Assembly (NCBI GenBank): GCA_004556655.1
Contig: SFGF01000008.1
Location: forward strand, 1 to 64,000
Reading direction: 5' to 3'
Origin: Lachnospiraceae bacterium
GTDB taxonomy: Bacteria; Bacillota; Clostridia; Lachnospirales; Lachnospiraceae
Length of the DNA stretch: 64,000 nucleotides
Part shown: positions 1 to 9,900 of the stretch, in pieces
How the letters are laid out: each line of letters begins with the position of its first letter
How positions within the stretch are numbered: the first letter of the stretch is position 1
Program-made: the position numbers and the translations under genes
Notes under the pieces: model-generated
Seen by the model: only the letters and a program-made list of their open reading frames with translations
Told to the model about the DNA's origin: nothing
Databases searched by the model: none

Positions 1-2
1 AA

Positions 3-632
3 AAAAGTCGAGGGATATGGAAAATATGTATAGCTTCCCTATCCCTCGTAAAAATGCAGTATTTATTATTATCAATTATTCTTCATGAAACAACCCTGCG
101 TCAGGAATATACAATCAGCCGTATGCTGACCAGTCTTGCAACGATCCTTCGTTACAGTATTCATAAAAGTAATGAAGAAGTAGAGCTCAGGGACGAGCTG
201 GAATATCTGCGCAAATACGTTTATTTACAGCAGCAGAGATTTGATTATTCTTTTGTCTGTGTCATCAATGCAGATGAGAGTATTCTTTCCTATCGGGTTC
301 ATAAATTACTGATTCAGCCCCTTCTGGAGAATACTATTGTTCATGGATTTCCGGGAAACACAGGGATGGATGAGATCAATATTCAGATCAGTGAGATTGG
401 AAATGGTAAGATGATTCAGATCGTGGTAGAAGATAACGGTGTGGGTATGGAGCAGGAGAAAGTGGATTTCTTTAATCATTTTGACTACCAGAATGAGAAA
501 ATTGAATCCAGCATCGGGGTACGCAATGTAATAACCAGACTGAAACTGTATTATGGGGAAGAAGGAAAGTTTTACATGACATCGGGAAAAGATGGGACCC
601 GTATTACCATAAGAATTCCCTATGACAAATAG
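3..632 (+). CDS. YesM-type sensor histidine kinase, C-terminal part (cut by window edge)
   Basis: The frame is open from the left edge to the stop at 630-632, so this is the 3' part of a longer gene. The visible protein carries the region after the phospho-acceptor helix (RMLTSLATILRYSI, then LRDELEYLRKYV), the N box (QPLLENTIVHG) and the G box (VEDNGVGM) of an HATPase_c domain, as in YesM/LytS sensor kinases. The usual NPHFLYNTL phospho-acceptor motif should lie near residues 10-20 of the fragment, but the frame there reads MQYLLLSIIL. Either the motif has been lost or the first ~55 bases are not native. It overlaps nothing and is followed directly by the response regulator, whose Shine-Dalgarno spans its stop codon. 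Confidence 0.8.
   Translation, partial: KSRGIWKICIASLSLVKMQYLLLSIILHETTLRQEYTISRMLTSLATILRYSIHKSNEEVELRDELEYLRKYVYLQQQRFDYSFVCVINADESILSYRVHKLLIQPLLENTIVHGFPGNTGMDEINIQISEIGNGKMIQIVVEDNGVGMEQEKVDFFNHFDYQNEKIESSIGVRNVITRLKLYYGEEGKFYMTSGKDGTRITIRIPYDK
9..48. repeat. Imperfect inverted repeat at window start
   Basis: The arms CGAGGGATATGG and CCCTATCCCTCG (10 of 12 pair) are separated by about 16 bases and lie immediately before the first recognisable kinase residues. It could be a terminator-like hairpin, the end of a small inserted element, or an edge effect. There is no T tract. Confidence 0.4.
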
Positions 633-642
633 GAGGAGAAAA

Positions 643-2169
643 ATGAGAATTGTTATAGCCGAGGATGAACCAAAATCAAGAGAAGGGCTGATCAATATAA
701 TTCATCGTTTTACGGATTATGAAATAGTAGGTGTGGCAGATGATGGAATTGAGGGGCTTGAACTGGTACTGAAGATGAAGCCGGATCTTGTGATTTCCGA
801 TATTAAAATGCCGGGATTGGACGGCCTGGGAATGCTGGAAAAAATCAAAGAAAAACAAATGGATGTGCAGGCTGTGCTGCTTACAGGGTATTCGCAATTT
901 GAATATGCCAGGAAAGCACTTCGCCTCCAGGTAGTAGAATATATATTGAAACCACTGGAGATCGATTAGTTTCTATCGGTACTGAAAAAAGTGGAAGGAA
1001 AAATTGAAAAACAGAATGCACGCAGACTTACACCAAACCAGCTGCTGAGAAGTTATGTGTATGGAGACAAATCTGAACGGGAACGAATGCTGCCGGCATT
1101 GGAAGAAAGCCTTGGGATCAATGACAGAGTAGAATCAACGGTGATTTTGATCCGTCCTCAGAGTATTGCAAGAGAAACATATGAAGAGATTCAAAAGTAT
1201 CTGCGAGGTTTGTTGGATGCACTTTGTATGGAAAATTATTATATCTTTATCCGATATGGTGAAGATGGAGGAGTATATTTACTTCTGGTGGATACAGAAC
1301 GCAACAGAAACCTGAAGATGATTCTTTCTACAAGAGTTCTGCCGCCGCTTCAGGAGATATCTTCCTGTGTATGCAGTATGGTGAAAATGAAGGGCATCCG
1401 CGATATCAATCAGATTATTGATAAATTAGGAGATCTTGTAAAATACTCTTTTTCCATACCTGAGGGAAAAATTATTGACTGGGAAACAGCTCAGACAATT
1501 ACATACGAGAAAATAGAATATCCGTCTGCACTGGAAAATGAAATGATCCAATGTATTCGAGCGGGTAAAAAAGAAAAGTTCTTTGATATGGGAAAAGAAT
1601 TTGCCGATCATGTGATAGAAAGCAATGCTTCCCCGGAATGTATCCGTGATTATACAATACGACTGGTGTTGGGCCTGATCCGTGTGATTGGTGAAATACG
1701 TACGGATCTGAATCAGGAGGAAGAAATCAGTTACATGCTGGAATCTATACGGAAATGTTGTTCCCAGAAAGAAATGAGGTATCAGTTTGAAAAAATATTG
1801 AAAAATATTACGCTGCCGGACGATAATATGGCAAAGACGATTACGGAAAATGGAATCGTACTGAATGCAATTTCATATATCAGGGAAAATTACGGAAATA
1901 ATATCGGACTTGTGGATGTGGCACAATTCTGTAATGTCCGTTCCGAATATCTTTCCAGAATATTCAAAGAAGAGACAGGAGTAAAATTTGTAGATTTTCT
2001 GACTAACTTTCGGGTAAGCATGGCAAAAAGAATGTTGGCTTCCGGAAAGTATAAAGTCTTGGAAGTATCGGAAGCTGTGGGATTTTCCGATCAAAAGTAC
2101 TTTCAGAAAGTGTTTAAAAAAGTGTGTGGGGTGACTCCTTCCGAATATAAAAAGGAGAATTGCCGATGA
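643..2169 (+). pseudogene. YesN-type response regulator (REC + AraC HTH) interrupted by an amber stop
   Basis: The start is ATG 643 (MRIVIAEDEP) after AGGAGG at 631-636. An ATG at 622 lies upstream of that site. The receiver domain has the phospho-acceptor Asp in SDIKMPG and the conserved Lys in ILKP. An in-frame TAG at 967-969 follows LEID, yet the same frame continues to 2169 with a normal linker and a C-terminal AraC pair of helix-turn-helix motifs (VAQFCNVRSEYLSRIFK; VGFSDQKYFQKVFKK), the standard architecture of a ~508-residue YesN regulator. A single G-to-T change (GAG to TAG) explains the break. No ribosome site precedes the next possible start (GTG 991). Unless the stop is suppressed or is a sequencing error, only a receiver domain is made. 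Confidence 0.85.
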
Positions 2170-3407
2170 ATACACGAAAGATATTGTGGAGTTCAGTTTT
2201 AGTGGCATCTGTCATGCTTGTAATGCTATATCTGGGATTCCGATCATCAAGTGAAGTGGAGGAGATCTCACTGGATAATAAAGAAGTGATTCGGATTCTG
2301 GCACCATATGAATCAAAGCTTCATCAAAATATACTGAAGCAGATCGCAAAGGAGTACAGCAGAGGTGAAGACAGACCGGAGTTTGTATTTGAATTTGTTC
2401 CTAAAGAAAAGTTGAAAAAGGAATTGTCCATGAGAAGTCTGGCAGGAAAAGAAGAGGTGGATATTGTAATCTGCAGTAATACTCTGATGCCGGAGTTGAT
2501 TGAGATGGATATGCTTCAGGAAATAAGTGTTCCCAGTGAGCTGATCAGAAGGGTCAGAAAAAGCCAGATGTGGAGCAGTACAAGAAAAGATGGGAAATAT
2601 TATGGTATTCCATTTACCTGTGATCCGTATGTGCTTTTTTATAGAGAGGATGTTTTTGAGGAAAATCAACTGGAAGTACCACAGACATGGGAAGAACTGA
2701 TGGAATGTGGGAAAACAATCCAGAAAATGGGTGTAAAAAGCATAGGGATTGCCGGTAAAAGAGAAACGGAGACGGCTAATGTTTATCAGCTTATGCTTTA
2801 TAGTATGGGAGGAAATTTCAGGAGCATTTCTCAGGATACCGGTGTGGCGGCTTTTGATTATTTCTGGAAGATGGCAAGATCTGGAATGCTCAGTAAAGAG
2901 ATGATGAATTATACGCAGGAAGATCTGGCAAGGGAGTTTGCGGATGGAAAAATCAGTATTATGATCAATCAGATGAGTACGGCGAGTATTTTGAGAACCA
3001 ATCGTATCTCATTTTCAGTGGGGATGGACAGGATACCGGATGACGCAGCGGGAAGTGTATTTCTTTACGGAGATAATATAGGTCTGACAAAAGATGCGAA
3101 TCCAGTTGCATGGGACTTTGTGATGTATCTGATGGAGGCAGATGTAGCAGAAAGAATCTGTAGTTCAATGGATTCACTACCAGTACTTGAAGATGTAGAA
3201 TATCAGGAAAACAAAAAAATATTTCTGGAAGATTCAGACGGATTACTGGAAGATGCGAGACTTCTGGAAACTTATTCCGGATGGACGAAAATGAGTGAGA
3301 GCATCGCAAACGGAGTGTATAAAGTTGTGGAGAATAATCAGGTGAGCATAAGACTGACAGCTTTGGAAGTGTATGATTTAGTGCGAACTGCTATAGTTTC
3401 AGGGTAA
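2166..3407 (+). CDS. Family 1 extracellular solute-binding protein, coupled to two-component system
   Basis: The 413-residue protein starts at ATG 2166, which overlaps the regulator stop as ATGA, so translation is coupled; AAGGAG at 2152-2157 sets the start. Residues 6-25 form a hydrophobic signal/anchor without a lipobox Cys, suggesting an uncleaved anchor or ordinary secretion. The body has the family 1 sugar-binding fold pattern (GIPFTCDPYVLFYRED, WEELMECGKTIQ). Because it is coupled to the YesMN pair and followed by a strong terminator, rather than being next to permeases, I infer that it senses ligand for the kinase instead of serving transport. A transport role with the importer downstream is the alternative. 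Confidence 0.8.
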   Translation: MNTRKILWSSVLVASVMLVMLYLGFRSSSEVEEISLDNKEVIRILAPYESKLHQNILKQIAKEYSRGEDRPEFVFEFVPKEKLKKELSMRSLAGKEEVDIVICSNTLMPELIEMDMLQEISVPSELIRRVRKSQMWSSTRKDGKYYGIPFTCDPYVLFYREDVFEENQLEVPQTWEELMECGKTIQKMGVKSIGIAGKRETETANVYQLMLYSMGGNFRSISQDTGVAAFDYFWKMARSGMLSKEMMNYTQEDLAREFADGKISIMINQMSTASILRTNRISFSVGMDRIPDDAAGSVFLYGDNIGLTKDANPVAWDFVMYLMEADVAERICSSMDSLPVLEDVEYQENKKIFLEDSDGLLEDARLLETYSGWTKMSESIANGVYKVVENNQVSIRLTALEVYDLVRTAIVSG

Positions 3408-3442
3408 ATTTTTGACGAATGTCAAGAATTTACCCCTTTTTT
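3402..3442 (+). terminator. Rho-independent terminator
   Basis: A 15-bp stem (3402-3416 with 3421-3435, one wobble) with a GAAT loop is followed by a T run. It overlaps the stop codon of the upstream gene and separates the sensor operon from the transporter operon. Confidence 0.9.
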
Positions 3443-3533
3443 AAAAATTTGAAATATACAAACCCACTAAAAAACGTTAAGATAAGCACAGCTTGAAACG
3501 GCAATATAAACAAAAAGCAAAGGAGAGATAGCT

Positions 3534-4976
3534 ATGAAAAAGAAACAGGTAGTAAGTATTTTGCTGGCATCTGTTATGGCACTCAGCATGGCAGCATGCG
3601 GTGGCTCTTCAAGCAGCGACTCTGCAGCAACAGATGACACAGCAGCAACAGACGATGCAGCATCCACAGACGATGCAGCAACAGATGACAGTGCTTCAGG
3701 AGAAAAGCAGAAGATTACAATCTGCTGGCGTGATGATGGAAGTGACATGGAGCTGAACGCTAACTATCAGCAGATGATGGCAGCTTATGAGCAATGGGAC
3801 AAAAAAGATCAGGTTGAGCTTGACTTTGCTCCGATCACTGCTTCCGAAGGTGACTATTTTACAAAGATCGCTCTTCAGCTGGCAGATCCATCCACTTGTC
3901 CTGACCTGGTATGTGAAGATACATTCCAGCTTCCAAATGACGTAAGTGCTGGTTATCTGACAAATCTGGATGAGTATATTGCTGATTATGCTGATTGGAA
4001 TGATGGCCTTTATTATGAATCTATGGCAAAAGCCGTAACAAGTGCTGATGGCTCTGTATACGGTATTCCATACTGTACAGATACCCGTGGTCTTTTCTAT
4101 AACAGAACAGTTCTTCAGAACGCAGGCGTAATCGCTGAAGGAGAAGATTGGGAGCCGAAGAGCTGGGCAGATATCATGGATGCATGCGCTAAGATTAAAG
4201 AGAACTGCCCGGATGTTGTACCGTTCGGATGTAACTCTGGTGTAGCTACAGGTGAAGCTACTTCCATGCAGACATATGAAATGCTGTATTATGGAACTGG
4301 TGAAAGACTGATTGATGATAATGACAAATGGATCGTTAACAGCGAAGGAATCCTTGATTCTCTGCAGTTCCTGTCTGATATCTATACAAACGGATATGGT
4401 GCTCCATTGTCTGTAGTATTGAATGGACAGGGTTCCACAACTCTTGAGAGAGAATATCTGCCACAGGGAAAACTTGGTATCCTTCTGGATGGTATCTGGA
4501 TTACAGGTGCTTGGAAAGATACTGGAGCAGCACCATGGGATGGATATGAAACAGAATGTGGTCTGGCAGCTATGCCTACAAGCGAAGGACAGGATCCTGG
4601 AACTGTAACACTGGCAGGTGGCTGGGCATACTCCATTCCGGAAAATGCAGATGCAAAAGATATTACTTGGGAATTCATCACTGAAATGATGAAACCGGAA
4701 ATCTATAAACAGTACATTCTGCAGGCTGGTAACATTGCAGTTAGAACAGATACAGCAGAAGATGCTGACTACGCTGCACAGCCATTCTTCTCAATCGCTA
4801 CCGAGTTCCTTGAGACAGCAGATTTCAGACCACAGAATGATCAGTACTCTACCGTATCCACTTCTATCCAGAAGATGGTTGAGTCTGTTGTATCCGGTAC
4901 AAGTCCGGAAGATGCAATGGCACAGTATGCTACAGATGTTGCACGTGATGTAGGAGATGAAAACGTAGCACAGTAA
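3534..4976 (+). CDS. Sugar ABC transporter substrate-binding lipoprotein (CUT1)
   Basis: The start ATG 3534 follows AGGAGAG. A signal peptide ends in a lipobox (SMAACG, Cys near residue 22), so the protein is membrane-anchored outside the cell. A low-complexity Ser/Asp/Ala/Thr linker (about residues 24-56) follows, encoded by near-identical repeats of an Ala-Thr-Asp-Asp unit. The remainder is a family 1 solute-binding protein of usual length (480 residues in all; motifs YGIPYCTDTRGLFYNR and LLDGIWITGAWK). Two permease genes follow, and then an alpha-mannosidase, so the ligand is probably a mannose-containing oligosaccharide (inference). No ATPase is present; in this family a shared MsmX-type ATPase elsewhere is usual. 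Confidence 0.9.
   Translation: MKKKQVVSILLASVMALSMAACGGSSSSDSAATDDTAATDDAASTDDAATDDSASGEKQKITICWRDDGSDMELNANYQQMMAAYEQWDKKDQVELDFAPITASEGDYFTKIALQLADPSTCPDLVCEDTFQLPNDVSAGYLTNLDEYIADYADWNDGLYYESMAKAVTSADGSVYGIPYCTDTRGLFYNRTVLQNAGVIAEGEDWEPKSWADIMDACAKIKENCPDVVPFGCNSGVATGEATSMQTYEMLYYGTGERLIDDNDKWIVNSEGILDSLQFLSDIYTNGYGAPLSVVLNGQGSTTLEREYLPQGKLGILLDGIWITGAWKDTGAAPWDGYETECGLAAMPTSEGQDPGTVTLAGGWAYSIPENADAKDITWEFITEMMKPEIYKQYILQAGNIAVRTDTAEDADYAAQPFFSIATEFLETADFRPQNDQYSTVSTSIQKMVESVVSGTSPEDAMAQYATDVARDVGDENVAQ
3628..3696 (+). repeat. Short tandem repeats coding an acidic linker
   Basis: Units close to GCAGCAACAGACGAT recur about four times and encode the Ala-Ala/Ser-Thr-Asp-Asp linker between lipid anchor and binding domain. 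Slippage could change the linker length. Confidence 0.7.
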
Positions 4977-5010
4977 TCTGCAGTTGAAAGATTCGAATAA
5001 TTGAAGATTA

Positions 5011-5044
5011 ATGGGCGGGCAGCAAATCTGGCTGTTCCGCCCAT
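5011..5044 (+). promoter_or_regulatory. Intra-operon hairpin between binding protein and permease
   Basis: ATGGGCGG pairs with CCGCCCAT and is extended by GCAGC/GCTGT. It lies in the 87-base gap after the binding-protein gene with a weak T stretch, and probably acts as an mRNA-stabilising or partly terminating element that keeps binding protein above permease. This is a common arrangement. Confidence 0.6.
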
Positions 5045-5069
5045 TCTTTAAAGATAGGAGGAAATGGGT

Positions 5070-5954
5070 ATGGCAAAACCAAATCGTGCGGCGATGATTA
5101 AAGATCAGGCGAAGAAATCTGTTCTGCTGATACCGGCAGCAGTTCTTTTGATCTGTTTCTTCATTGTACCGATTGTATTGACTGTTTATTATTCGTTTAC
5201 AAACATGGCTCTGACCGGTGCCAATGCGAAGAATTTTCAGTTTGTAGGTTTCTCAAACTATATAAAAATGTTCAAAGACCCTAACACATACAATGCGATC
5301 AAGAATACGTTGATATTCTTGGTGGGAAGTTTGTTAGGACAGAGCGTACTCGGCTTTATCATTGCTTATCTGATGAAAAATAAAGCGAAAGCTTTCCGAA
5401 GTGTAGTTGGACCCTGCATCCTGGTTGGATGGGTTATGCCGGAGATTGTAGTATCTCTTTGCTGTTTGGCTTTCTTTGATATGTCCGGTACTATGAATAA
5501 GATGTTGGGACTGTTACATATTCCGGCTGTTGAATGGATCTATGCACATCCGATGATGACAGTAGTTATCGCCAATGTATGGCATGGTACAGCGTTCTCC
5601 ATGATGAACTTCCAGTCTGCACTGGATAATGTATCCGGTGATATCGAGGAAGCTGCCCGTGTAGATGGTGCAAACCGTATTCAAACTTTGATTCGTATTA
5701 TTGTTCCGTGTATCAAAGATACTATTGCTACCAACACCATGCTGAATACCCTGTCTACTCTTGGTGTATTCGGTCTGATCTGGGCTCTTACAGGAGGTGG
5801 TCCGGGTTCTGCAACTACAACATTGTCCATCTACATGTACAATGCAGGTATGAAGAACTTCCAGCTTGGTCAGGGTACTGCTATTGGTATGTTGCTGTTG
5901 ATGGTAGGCGCTGTATGTAGTGTGATCTATACCAAAGTTGCTAAAGAAGACTAG
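5070..5954 (+). CDS. Sugar ABC transporter permease, MalF type
   Basis: This is a 294-residue polytopic membrane protein with six predicted helices beginning LLIPAAVLLICFFIVPIVL. The BPD_transp_1 EAA loop is visible as EEAARVDGANRIQTLIRI, the site that contacts the ATPase. ATG 5070 is preferred over ATG 5064 because AGGAGG at 5056-5061 lies 8 bases upstream of it. It is the second gene of the importer, 93 bases after the binding protein and 17 before the partner permease. Confidence 0.9.
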   Translation: MAKPNRAAMIKDQAKKSVLLIPAAVLLICFFIVPIVLTVYYSFTNMALTGANAKNFQFVGFSNYIKMFKDPNTYNAIKNTLIFLVGSLLGQSVLGFIIAYLMKNKAKAFRSVVGPCILVGWVMPEIVVSLCCLAFFDMSGTMNKMLGLLHIPAVEWIYAHPMMTVVIANVWHGTAFSMMNFQSALDNVSGDIEEAARVDGANRIQTLIRIIVPCIKDTIATNTMLNTLSTLGVFGLIWALTGGGPGSATTTLSIYMYNAGMKNFQLGQGTAIGMLLLMVGAVCSVIYTKVAKED

Positions 5955-5971
5955 GAAAGGAGATAAAGAAA

Positions 5972-6793
5972 ATGAGTGAGAAAACAACAAAAGCGATTCA
6001 TTATGTGATTTTGACGATCATTGCCATTGTCTTTATCCTGCCCCTGGTATGGTTGATTCTGGCTTCTCTGGATTCCGGAGCAAATCAGGCATTAAAATGG
6101 CCGACGACTTGGACTCTGAATAATTTTATTTCTGTACTTACAGATACTAAAAACCTGAGAGGATTTGGCGTTGGTCTTACAATTTCTTTAAGTCAGTCAC
6201 TGATTGTTGTCGTGGTATCCGGTCTTGCCGCTTACCCGCTGTCACGTTATGATCTGAGTTTTAAGAAACCTTTGATGTATGTAATCCTGTTCATGACAGC
6301 CCTTCCTATGATCGCTGTTATCGTGCCGGTATACAAAATGTTTCTGAATCTTGGACTGCTGGACAGTATCCCAGGAGTTATCCTGTATCTATCCGCATCC
6401 GGTCTTCCCTATGGTATCTGGCTGATGAAGAATTTTATGGACGGTGTACCGGTAGAGTTGGAAGAAGCCGCATGGGTGGACGGAGCAACCACCATGCAGT
6501 CTATTCTTAAAATCGTGGCTCCGCTGATGTTCCCGGGAATCTGTGTTGTATTTATCTACACATTCTCCGGTAGTTGGGGTAACTTCTTCATCCCGTACAT
6601 TTTGATCAGTTCCGCTGATAAACAGCCTGCAGCGGTTATGTTGTATCAGTTCTTTGGTCAGCATGGATCTATCGCTTATGGGCCGTTGGCCGCATATTCT
6701 ATCATTTATGCTTTGCCATCTGTATTGTTGTATATCCTTTCACAGAACTACATGTCCAAAGGATTTACCATGGCCGGTGCTGCAAAAGGCTGA
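5972..6793 (+). CDS. Sugar ABC transporter permease, MalG type
   Basis: This 273-residue protein is of standard length for the MalG/LacG group. Six hydrophobic helices are visible, starting VILTIIAIVFILPLVWLIL. The EAA loop reads EEAAWVDGATTMQSILKI, and the C-terminal SKGFTMAGAAKG tail is typical of CUT1 permeases. A GGAGAT-type ribosome site precedes ATG 5972. It pairs with the MalF-type permease upstream and is followed after a terminator by the alpha-mannosidase. Confidence 0.9.
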   Translation: MSEKTTKAIHYVILTIIAIVFILPLVWLILASLDSGANQALKWPTTWTLNNFISVLTDTKNLRGFGVGLTISLSQSLIVVVVSGLAAYPLSRYDLSFKKPLMYVILFMTALPMIAVIVPVYKMFLNLGLLDSIPGVILYLSASGLPYGIWLMKNFMDGVPVELEEAAWVDGATTMQSILKIVAPLMFPGICVVFIYTFSGSWGNFFIPYILISSADKQPAAVMLYQFFGQHGSIAYGPLAAYSIIYALPSVLLYILSQNYMSKGFTMAGAAKG

Positions 6794-6820
6794 TGATACA
6801 AAACTGACAAAATTTTATAC

Positions 6821-6875
6821 TATAATTGAACGTGAATTGAAAAGGGGCATCAATTTATTTGATGCTCCTTTTTTT
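6821..6875 (+). terminator. Terminator/attenuator before the mannosidase gene
   Basis: A 9-bp stem (6844-6852 with 6860-6868, one G:U pair) is followed by TTTTTTT. A TATAAT at 6821-6826 just upstream could be a -10 box with a weak -35, which would place the hairpin in the leader of the mannosidase mRNA. Termination of the permease operon is certain in form; the promoter is tentative. Confidence 0.75.
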
Positions 6876-6905
6876 AACAAAATAAAAGATTTATAGGAGG
6901 ACAAT

Positions 6906-9900
6906 ATGGTTTTACTGAAAGAAAGAATTGGTAAAATGCTGGAGTATCTTCAGCAGCAGGTATATCCCGAAAAAATGGAGATACCTTCTTACAAAATGAC
7001 TCGCAGTGATGAAAGATTCCCTGACATGGCACATCTTGACACTTCCGAATGGGAAGAATTCTCTACGAAACAGATCTGGGGAGGTCATAGAGAGTTTTAC
7101 TGGTTTGAGACCTTTGTGACAGTACCGGAAGAGTTTGCCGGAAAATGTGTGGTATATGAGATCACCACCGGAAAAGAAGGCGATTGGGATGCTACCAATC
7201 CGCAGTTTACAATTTTTGTGGATGGTGTACTTCGCCAGGGACTGGATATTAATCACAGAGAGATTATCCTGTCAGAAAATGCAGAGGCTGGGAGGACTTA
7301 TCGGATTATCCTGTCTGCATTTACCGGAGATCAGAATTTCAGCCTTAGACTGGATTCCGCATTGAAAGTTCTGGATCGAAAAACAGAGAAATATTATTAT
7401 GATCTGAAGGTGCCTTATGATACCGCAAGACTGCTTTCTGATGAAGATCCGGCATATATCACGATCATTCAGGCAGTCAATGAATCCTTAAATCTTCTGG
7501 ACATGAGAAAAGAAGGTTCGAAAGAGTATTATGACAGTCTGGAGAAAGCTCAGGAATATATCACCAAAGAATTTTATGAAAAACACTGTGACAGTGAAAA
7601 ATCACCGGTTATTTATTGTGTAGGTCATACTCATATTGATTGTGCATGGCTGTGGACTCTTCGTGTAACAGAAGATAAGGCTGTCAGAAGCTTTTCGACG
7701 GTTCTGGAATTGATGAAAGAATATCCAGAATATGTCTTTATGTCCAGTCAGCCGCAGCTTTACAAATATGTTCAGAAAAATGCTCCCGAAGTATATGAAC
7801 AGATCAAAGAAAGAGTGAAAGAAGGAAGATGGGAGCCGGAAGGTGGTATGTTCGTAGAGGCAGACTGCAATATTGCTTCCGGGGAGGCACTGGTTCGTCA
7901 GTTTGTACATGGACAAAGATTTTTCAAAGAAGAGTTCGATGCAGATAATTCAATCCTGTGGCTGCCGGATGTATTCGGTTATTCAGCAGCACTTCCGCAG
8001 ATTATGCAGAAATGTGGTCTGAAATATTTTATGACTACAAAGATCAGCTGGAATGAGTTTAATAAGATGCCTTGTGATACTTTTGAGTGGGAAGGAATTG
8101 ACGGAACCCGCGTACTGACTCATTTTGTGCCAACCCGTGACTATGATAAAGGTGCTGTGGAGGGTGGATTTGAGACTGAACATTATACTACTTATAATGG
8201 ATATATCAACCCGACACAGATGAAAGGTGCATGGAAAAGATACGGACAAAAGTACCTGAATGATGAAGTTCTCTGTTGCTTCGGCTTTGGAGACGGCGGC
8301 GGCGGCCCAACGAAAGATATGCTGGAGAATCAGAGAAGACTGGAAAAAGGTATCCCGGGAGTTCCCAGAACAAAGATGGCTACTTCAAAGGAATTCTTTG
8401 AGGATCTGGATCACAATGTACGTGGTAAAAAATATCTGCCAACCTGGGTAGGAGAACTGTATCTGGAATATCACAGAGGTACCTACACTTCCATGGCAAG
8501 AAATAAAAAATATAACCGCAAATCCGAGTTTGCATACCAGAACGAGGAAATGTATGCTGTTCTGGACAGCCAGAATGCCGGAGGAGAATATCCGGCTGAG
8601 AAATTGCATGAGGGTTGGGAAGTAATCCTTAGAAATCAGTTCCATGATATTCTTCCGGGTTCATCTATCAAAGAAGTGTATGATGATTCCAAAGAAGAGT
8701 ATGAAGGAATTCTTGCCAAAAACCGAGAAATGACAGGAAAAACGCTGGCACATATTGCGGAAAATATTAATGCGCCGAAACATTCTCTGGTTGTATATAA
8801 TCCAAACAGTGCTCCGGCATTTGATCTTGCGGAGTTTACATTACCGGAAGGTATTGTTGCTCCGGCTGTGTATGACGGGGATGAAAAACTCGCAGTTCAG
8901 AAAACAGCGGAAGGCACGTATGTATTCTTTGCGGCCGGTGTGCCGGGAAAAGGTTATAAAACCTATATAGTAAAAGAAGAAACAGATACTGCGGATGTTA
9001 CATCCATGAATGTTTCTACATCTCTTATGGAAAATGATTTCTTTGTTGTAGAATATAATGAGAAGGGTCAATTTGCCCGAATCTATGACAAGAAAGCAGA
9101 AAGAGAAGTGCTGAAACCTGGACAGGCCGGTAATGTGATCATAAGCTACGAGGATCGTCCACACAATTATGATGCTTGGGATGTAAACAACTATTATAAA
9201 GAAAAATCATGGGATATCGATCAGGTATCTGCTATGGAAGTGGTAGAAAACGGACCGGTGAGAGCCTGTGTGAAAGTGGAAAGACCATATTTGGATTCCG
9301 TGATTACCCAGTATATTTATCTGTATCACGATATTCCGAGAATCGATATTCGCAATGTGATCGATTGGAAAGAGCATCAGATTTTTGTGAAAGACTATTT
9401 CCCGATCGATGTTCACACAAATGAGGCAACTTTTGATATCCAGTATGGTAATGTCAAGAGAGATACTCATGACAATACTTCCTGGGATTTTGCAAAATTT
9501 GAAGTATGTCATCATAAATGGATGGATGTATCTGAGGACGGTTATGGTGTCAGCATGCTGAACGACTGCAAATACGGTGTCAGCGTGAGAGAAGGCGTGA
9601 TTGGTATGTCCATGCTGAAATCCGCCATTTACCCAAATCCGGAAGCAGATAAAGAGGTACACGAGTTTACTTACTCGATTTATCCGCATCAGGGAGACTG
9701 GAGAACAGCAGGTACTGTGAAACAGGCATACCAGATCAACAATCCTCTGACTTCTGTATGGAAAGAAAATGAGGAAGGAACACTGGCACCTGAGTACTCC
9801 ATGGTATCTTCTAATCAAGATAATGTTGTTGTAGAAGTAGTGAAAAAGGCTGAAGATTCCGATGATACCATCATCAGACTCTATGAATGCTATAACAGAA

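Noticed and set aside
622..969. Stand-alone CheY-like receiver protein
   Set aside because: The same frame continues after the single TAG with a normal AraC-type output domain, so a broken full-length regulator is the better reading.
3480..3533. Catabolite-repression (cre) site before the sugar lipoprotein gene
   Set aside because: TTGAAACGGCAATA lacks the spacing and central CG required by the cre consensus.
3628..3696. CRISPR-like array
   Set aside because: The short repeats are coding, without spacers, and encode a low-complexity linker in the lipoprotein.
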